Of a stretch of 10,826 nucleotides of DNA, positions 6,023 through 10,826 are shown piece by piece. The notes under the pieces are model-generated. The model searched no databases, was not told the DNA's origin, and was given only the letters and a program-made list of their open reading frames with translations. This stretch comes from Saprospiraceae bacterium. Lineage in GTDB: Bacteria; Bacteroidota; Bacteroidia; Chitinophagales; Saprospiraceae. Numbering within the stretch: the stretch's first letter is position 1; the number at the start of each line of letters is the position of its first letter. The stretch covers positions 1 through 10,826 of the forward strand of contig JAHDBK010000081.1 in the NCBI GenBank assembly GCA_020630455.1, given 5' to 3'. The position numbers and the translations under genes are program-made.

Positions 6023-9000
6023 TTAATTAGCATCTTCTTTCATGACTCTAAATACTTCTTTATTGCCATTATGTTGTAATAAAATCATATACATACCATC
6101 AGGGTAGCTAGATAAATCTAAGTCAATTCTAGTATTAGGGGTAATAGTTATTGATTTCAATACTTTACCTGCGACATCGACTATCATGATTTCTGCTTCG
6201 CCTTCGAAAGTATCGTGTTTGATGATATGGACTAATCCAGAAGTAGGATTAGGATATAATAAATAATCATTTTCACCAATTTCAATATTACAATCTGTTT
6301 CGATAACGATAGGTTCGAAGTATTCATAATTACCATCAAAATCTACTTGTTTGAGTCTATAATAATTGACTGCTTGAACAATGTTTTGATGAACGAATCT
6401 ATATTCGACCATTTCTACAGAATTGCCCTGTCCTTGAATTATTTCAATAGGAGCAAAATCAATGCCATTAACACTGTGTTCTAAAATAAAGTAATCATTA
6501 TTTTCTTCAGAAGCAGTTGCCCATTCTAATACAATTTCACATTCTTGTCCACTTCCTTGGAAATACATCAATTCCACAGGAAGAACAGAGGTTGCGAATC
6601 CACCATCAATATTGCGTTTGACATCACCTAAAACGAGGGTGAAGTTATCAGTTGTGTTGGTTTCAGGCTGCATATCACTATCTAAAGCATCAGTGATATC
6701 CGTATCGCCAACTACATTTTTATGTGTACCAGAAATCAAAAGAGCTGGATCATAACTAGTAGTAGTAGATTCATCAAATACGACATAATATTCGCCGTCA
6801 GGCAAATTAAAGAATTCATAACTACCTCCATTGAATGTTCTAGCAATTGCTTCAAAAGTACCATCAGAATGATAAATTCTTACGGTTACATTATCCAAAA
6901 GGATTTCTGTTTCATCTCTAATGCCATCTTCATCAGCGTCAAACCAAGTGTAGCCTTGTACTTGTAATTTAGCAATACCTGCATCGACATCTCTAACGTG
7001 ATTAGCATTGACATTATAAGTAACAGTAGTTGCTAATACTCTATCTGGGTCACTATCAGTAGGCTCAGTAGAACCAGAATTATCTTGATAAGTCAATACG
7101 TGATCCATAGGTAAATTAGAGAAAGCTACATAATAATCATCCGCTACTAATTGGTCAAATAAGTAATATCCTTTAGCATCAGTAATGGCTGCACCTTTCA
7201 TTTCATCATCGTCATTATAAAGCATAACGATAACACCCGGGACACCTAATTCTGTAGCATCTTGAATACCATCTGTATTGACATTGTCAAACCAAACGAA
7301 GTTACCCAAGCTACCTAATTCTCTAGTGAATAATCCTATATCTAAATCAAGATTGACATCGCCAGCAGCTAAGGTCACCATATCAGATTGACCAGTCAGT
7401 ACATTCATGTCACTATCATTATTATCCGCTGTAGTATTTTGAGTAGTATAAACCATACCATTAGGAATAGTGCTTAATGTAATATAATATTGACCGGCGT
7501 TCAGATTAGTAAATGAATACCAACCATTGTCATTAGTAATAGTAGAAGCAATAAGATTATCACTACTATCATAAAGATAAACAGTAACGCCTACAATACC
7601 TGGTTCACCACTATCTTGAATACCATCATTGTCTAAATCATGCCAAACGAAGTTGCCCAACATTGCCGAAGTAGCAACAAGACCAGCATCTAAATCAAGA
7701 ATAGTATTGGCTCCACTAATAATAGCTCTACCTGTCAAACCTGTGCTAGGGTCAGCATCACTACCATCAACAGTATTTTGTGTCATAGAAGTGAAAGCCA
7801 ATCCATCAGGAATATTAGTAAATTGTACATAATAAGTATCATCGACTAAATCATTGAATAAATACTTACCATCAATATTAGTGGTCGTTGTTTGAAGCAC
7901 TTCATCATTATCATCTAAAAGATGAACCATAACACCTTGAACACCTACTTCGCCTAAATCTTGAGTTCCATTAGAGTTGGCATCTAGCCAAACAAAGTCC
8001 CCTAATCTACCTAAAGGACTAGGATTATAGATTCCTGCATCAATAGTCATATCGTCTTGTCCATCCATTAAGCTAATAGTTGAAGTAAATCCATCAGCAA
8101 TATTAACATCTGAATCTAAATTATCATCAGCACCTGCGTTTTGTGGACTGAACTGATAACCTGTAGGTAAAGAAGTCATATCAAATTCAATGACATAATC
8201 CCCTGCATCTAGTCCTGTGAAAGAATAGTAGCCTAAAGCATCAGTAGAAGTAGAGGCAATAGGAGTGACTAAATCAGAAGCCAGATATAAATTAACGTCA
8301 ATATTTTCAACCCCTAATTCATTATTATCTTGAATACCATTATTATCAAAATCAAAGAAAACAAAATCACCAATAGAAGCGGTACCAGCAGGACTGTCGC
8401 CAGAATGTATACCTGCGTCTAAGTCATAGAAGTTTTGACCAGCAACAAGGGTAACCGTATTGGTTGTTCCGTCAGCTAAAGCATCACTATCATTATTGTC
8501 GCTAGTAGCGTTAGGCGTAGCGAAAACATAACCAGAAGGAATATTATCAAAGACAACATAATAAGTACCTGCATTAAGGTTATCGAATAAATAATAGCCA
8601 TCGATATTAGTGGTAGTCGTAGCAATAAGGACATCAGAATTATTATATAAATAAACAGTAATTCCTTGAACACCTGCTTCACCAGTATCTTGGATACCAT
8701 CTTGATTATTATCATACCAAACAAAGTCACCAATAGAAGCCGTACCTGCAGAAGCATTATAAATACCTGCATCCACGGTCATATTTCTATCTCCAGCCGC
8801 TAAGGTATAAGTGACAGTAGTATTAGCACCATTGAATGCAGCTACATCACTATCAATATTATCATCTGAACCTGCATCAGCAGATACGAAAGAGTATCCA
8901 GAAGGGAGAGAAGTATTATCAAAGTGAATATAATAATCACCAGCATCAAGGTTATTGAAGATATAAGAACCATCAATAGCCGTTGTAGTGCTAGCGATTA

Positions 9001-10826
9001 AAACATCACTAGAATTGTATAAATTAACAGTTATTCCTGCTACTCCAATTTCACCATTATCTTGAAGACCATTATTATTAGAATCAAACCAAACGAAATT
9101 ACCAATGCTAGCTTTATCAATAGCTTGCATGATGATACCTGCATCTAAATCTAGATTGTTTTCACCTACGTTTAAAGTAAATACAGGACTTAATCCAGTA
9201 GTGATGTTGGCATCAGAACCATCAGCTGTACCAGTAGTTTGACTAGTAAAAGTAAAAGAAACAGGTAGTGTGAAACCTACTTGATAATCCCCAGCAGGTA
9301 CATTATCAAAAAGATAGTACCCACTTTCATTAGTATAAGTAGCCATGATGATATTTCCTGAATTATCATATAGAGTTACAAGAATTCCACTAACACCAGG
9401 CTCACCGTTATCTTGAATACCATTTCCATCGTCTAACCAAACGAAATCTCCTATACTACCTGTGGTAGGGGCAGCGTAAATGATACCTGCATCAATGTCG
9501 AGATTGGTTTCATTACTAGTAAGAGAAATAGTATTAGTAAAACCATTTGGATTGACATCACTATCTAAATCTTCAGAAGTACTATCCATAGTAGTAAAAG
9601 AATAATTAGGAGGTAATGAGAATTGAACGGTATAATCGCCTACTAAAAGATTGTCAAAGAAGTAGTAACCATAAGCATCAGTTACAGTTGCTCCTACAAT
9701 TTCATTTAAATCATTATAAAGAGTAATATTAACTCCAGCTACACCCGGTTCTCCACTATCTTGAATGCCATCTTGATTTTCATCTAACCAAACATAATCA
9801 CCAAGAGCGGCATATTGATAGATGTAAATTTTGACAGAATCTATAGCTGTACAACCTGTAACATCATTAGTTACCGTTAGGTAATAAGTGATAGAATCAC
9901 CAGTAGGTGTAGAAATAGGCTGTGCAATATCTGTAGCATTTAAGAAATCGCTAGGCGACCATTCATAAGAATAATTAGGGAAAGCATTAATACCTAATTG
10001 AGTGGATTCTCCTAGGTAAATAGTTCTATCAGGTCCTGCTTCTGCAATAGGGGCAGACTCTACATAAACCGTAACAGTATCGGTGCCATAACACATGCCA
10101 TCTGTTCTGGTATCAATTAAAGTATAAGAATAAGTTGTAGTGGAAGTAGGGGCAACTGTAGGATTTTTAATATTAGTTTCAGAAATAAAAGTTCCATTAT
10201 CTATCCAACTGAATTCATAAATTGAAGATAAGTTAAATAAAGGACCAATAGTAGCTGTTTCCCCTTGACAAATAAATTGAGGGTCACCTGCATCTGCAAC
10301 AGGATTAGAAACATTAATTCTAATATCATCTCTAGCCGTACATCCAGAAACTGGGTCGGTTACTGTTACATAATAGGTTCTAGAAGAGATAGTCCATGTT
10401 TCAGGATTGCTTATATATCTATCAGATAAATAAGAACTTGTGTTCCAAGCATAGTCCATGCCAGCAATAGGGTCAGAACCAATTTGAATAGTATCTCCTC
10501 TACAAAGCCATAAGTCTTCTCCAGCATCTGCAATTGGAGCAACATCATCAGTAACAGTAACAGTGACTTGGTCAGTACCTATACAACCTGTATTCAGGTT
10601 TAAAACAGACATTGTATATGTTGTAGTTTCCGTAGGAGAGGCATAAGGTCTATAATTTAATCCATAATTAATCCAAGAAGTGCTGTATGGAGATAAAGAC
10701 TCTTCGTTACTCCAAGTTACTTCATAATAATCATAATTATAATTAGAAGTAGTTAATTGTACGACTCCTCCTTGACACATCGTTTTGTCAGTTCCCGCAT
10801 TGACTGTTTGAGAAGCAGGAGTTACT
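6023..10826 (-). CDS. Giant T9SS-secreted surface protein with PKD-like and SdrD-B repeats (5' partial)
   Basis: This is the 3' part of a very large surface gene. The frame stays open to the window edge, and the 15 residues upstream of the Met at 10780 (ending NAGTDKT) continue the module pattern, so that Met is internal and the N-terminus is missing. With the Met at 10780 as residue 1, four PKD/Ig-like modules (to 325) are followed by nine SdrD-B/Cna-B-like modules of 115-128 residues (326-1400). Then comes the common linker (about 1401-1505, with ELMYF, LEWATASEENNDYF and NYYRLKQVDFDGNYEY) and a type A T9SS sorting domain (about 1506-1585, with YPNPTSG). It is very rich in Asp and Asn and poor in Cys outside the first modules. 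The likely role is a calcium-stiffened stalk or adhesin on the cell surface, exported by Sec then T9SS. The adhesin role is inferred; no ligand-binding domain is visible in this part. The gene converges on mdh. Confidence 0.93.
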   Translation of the reverse strand, partial: VTPASQTVNAGTDKTMCQGGVVQLTTSNYNYDYYEVTWSNEESLSPYSTSWINYGLNYRPYASPTETTTYTMSVLNLNTGCIGTDQVTVTVTDDVAPIADAGEDLWLCRGDTIQIGSDPIAGMDYAWNTSSYLSDRYISNPETWTISSRTYYVTVTDPVSGCTARDDIRINVSNPVADAGDPQFICQGETATIGPLFNLSSIYEFSWIDNGTFISETNIKNPTVAPTSTTTYSYTLIDTRTDGMCYGTDTVTVYVESAPIAEAGPDRTIYLGESTQLGINAFPNYSYEWSPSDFLNATDIAQPISTPTGDSITYYLTVTNDVTGCTAIDSVKIYIYQYAALGDYVWLDENQDGIQDSGEPGVAGVNITLYNDLNEIVGATVTDAYGYYFFDNLLVGDYTVQFSLPPNYSFTTMDSTSEDLDSDVNPNGFTNTISLTSNETNLDIDAGIIYAAPTTGSIGDFVWLDDGNGIQDNGEPGVSGILVTLYDNSGNIIMATYTNESGYYLFDNVPAGDYQVGFTLPVSFTFTSQTTGTADGSDANITTGLSPVFTLNVGENNLDLDAGIIMQAIDKASIGNFVWFDSNNNGLQDNGEIGVAGITVNLYNSSDVLIASTTTAIDGSYIFNNLDAGDYYIHFDNTSLPSGYSFVSADAGSDDNIDSDVAAFNGANTTVTYTLAAGDRNMTVDAGIYNASAGTASIGDFVWYDNNQDGIQDTGEAGVQGITVYLYNNSDVLIATTTTNIDGYYLFDNLNAGTYYVVFDNIPSGYVFATPNATSDNNDSDALADGTTNTVTLVAGQNFYDLDAGIHSGDSPAGTASIGDFVFFDFDNNGIQDNNELGVENIDVNLYLASDLVTPIASTSTDALGYYSFTGLDAGDYVIEFDMTSLPTGYQFSPQNAGADDNLDSDVNIADGFTSTISLMDGQDDMTIDAGIYNPSPLGRLGDFVWLDANSNGTQDLGEVGVQGVMVHLLDDNDEVLQTTTTNIDGKYLFNDLVDDTYYVQFTNIPDGLAFTSMTQNTVDGSDADPSTGLTGRAIISGANTILDLDAGLVATSAMLGNFVWHDLDNDGIQDSGEPGIVGVTVYLYDSSDNLIASTITNDNGWYSFTNLNAGQYYITLSTIPNGMVYTTQNTTADNNDSDMNVLTGQSDMVTLAAGDVNLDLDIGLFTRELGSLGNFVWFDNVNTDGIQDATELGVPGVIVMLYNDDDEMKGAAITDAKGYYLFDQLVADDYYVAFSNLPMDHVLTYQDNSGSTEPTDSDPDRVLATTVTYNVNANHVRDVDAGIAKLQVQGYTWFDADEDGIRDETEILLDNVTVRIYHSDGTFEAIARTFNGGSYEFFNLPDGEYYVVFDESTTTSYDPALLISGTHKNVVGDTDITDALDSDMQPETNTTDNFTLVLGDVKRNIDGGFATSVLPVELMYFQGSGQECEIVLEWATASEENNDYFILEHSVNGIDFAPIEIIQGQGNSVEMVEYRFVHQNIVQAVNYYRLKQVDFDGNYEYFEPIVIETDCNIEIGENDYLLYPNPTSGLVHIIKHDTFEGEAEIMIVDVAGKVLKSITITPNTRIDLDLSSYPDGMYMILLQHNGNKEVFRVMKEDAN
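6026..6265 (-). other. T9SS type A C-terminal sorting domain
   Basis: The last 80 residues run from YLLYPNPTSGLVHI through a beta-rich middle (EAEIMIVDVAGKVL) to SSYPDGMYMILLQ and a basic end (NKEVFRVMK). This is the order of conserved pieces in the Por secretion system C-terminal domain. The domain targets the protein through the T9SS and is normally cleaved by PorU on anchoring to the surface. Confidence 0.93.
6581..9805 (-). repeat. Array of nine SdrD-B-like modules
   Basis: Modules begin at residues 326, 442, 558, 682, 802, 925, 1040, 1157 and 1273, giving DNA periods of 345-372 bases. Each starts with [SL][IL]G[DN][FY]VW-x-D followed by an EF-hand-like loop such as DENQDGIQD. A beta-strand block GVxGxxVxLY, a GYYxFDNLxAGDY turn and a closing DLDAGI follow. 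Module 9 is the most diverged (QVQGYTW start, NIDGGF end). In Staphylococcus Sdr proteins the homologous B domains bind calcium and become rigid; I infer the same here. Synonymous sites differ freely among copies, so most duplications are old. Confidence 0.9.
9806..10826 (-). other. Four PKD/Ig-like modules of the surface protein
   Basis: Four modules of about 80-90 residues share an opening A-x-AG-x-[DP] followed by -CxG- and a closing [GM]C-x-[GA] then D-x-[VI]-x-[VI]. Module boundaries fall near residues 82, 161 and 244, counting from the Met at 10780, and the first module runs over the window edge. Modules 1-3 have cysteine pairs (2/66, 93/147, 171/230) that probably form disulfides; module 4 has only Cys310. 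These match the PKD-like repeats common in large secreted Bacteroidota proteins. Confidence 0.75.

Noticed and set aside
8476..8772. A 98-codon - strand ORF inside the SdrD-B array
   Set aside because: It overlaps the surface gene in another frame, and its low-complexity Leu/Ile/Met composition is a by-product of the repeat DNA. Other overlapping or antisense ORFs (for example 6722-6967 and 7629-7832) were dropped for the same reason.
6581..9805. Dockerin or EF-hand protein, or a CRISPR-like array
   Set aside because: The DxDxDG loops occur once per 115-128 residues within Cna-B-type beta modules, not as paired dockerin helices. The period of 345-372 bases is coding and diverged, unlike CRISPR repeats.
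10778..10780. ATG (as CAT) as the true start of the giant surface protein
   Set aside because: The frame is open beyond it to the window edge, and the upstream residues continue the PKD-like module pattern. There is no signal peptide at this Met.

Overview
The window looks like chromosomal DNA of an AT-rich, free-living member of the Bacteroidota. Four things support this. The largest gene ends in a type IX secretion (T9SS) type A sorting domain. Two promoters fit the Bacteroidota -33/-7 form (TTG-N19-TAnnTTTG). Start codons are preceded by A-rich stretches rather than clear Shine-Dalgarno sites. Codon use is strongly A/T-biased. I cannot place it to genus; Saprospira-, Cytophaga- or Flavobacteria-type organisms all remain possible.

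Layout. Positions 1-250 are non-coding and AT-rich, with a good candidate promoter and a short palindrome. Five genes follow on the + strand: a secreted KY-type transglutaminase-like protein that lacks its catalytic cysteine (251-1210, closed by a strong terminator); an MsbA-type ABC exporter (1305-3134); acyl-CoA thioesterase II, TesB (3201-4064); a small DUF2007-like protein with a C-terminal membrane anchor (4326-4721); and malate dehydrogenase (4880-5812) with its own promoter and terminator. From 5916 to the right edge everything is on the - strand: a terminator, then the 3' 4.8 kb of a giant surface protein. That protein has four Cys-rich PKD/Ig-like modules, nine SdrD-B-like calcium-binding modules, a C-terminal linker and the T9SS sorting domain. 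Its N-terminus and promoter lie beyond the window.

Working together. The genes do not form one pathway. The exporter and TesB could share a transcript and both handle lipids or acyl groups, but that is inference. mdh is a stand-alone central-metabolism gene. The giant protein is probably a cell-surface stalk or adhesin delivered by T9SS.

The least ordinary signals are short and non-coding. Perfect tandem arrays of the heptamer AATACTC sit directly upstream of two successive start codons (tesB and the DUF2007-like gene). Between those two genes lies a 68-bp inverted-repeat element flanked by a 5-bp direct repeat, which looks like a tiny MITE. Together with the Cys-to-Ala change in the first gene, these are the leads most worth checking. 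I found no convincing defence system, CRISPR array, tRNA, rRNA or complete transposon.
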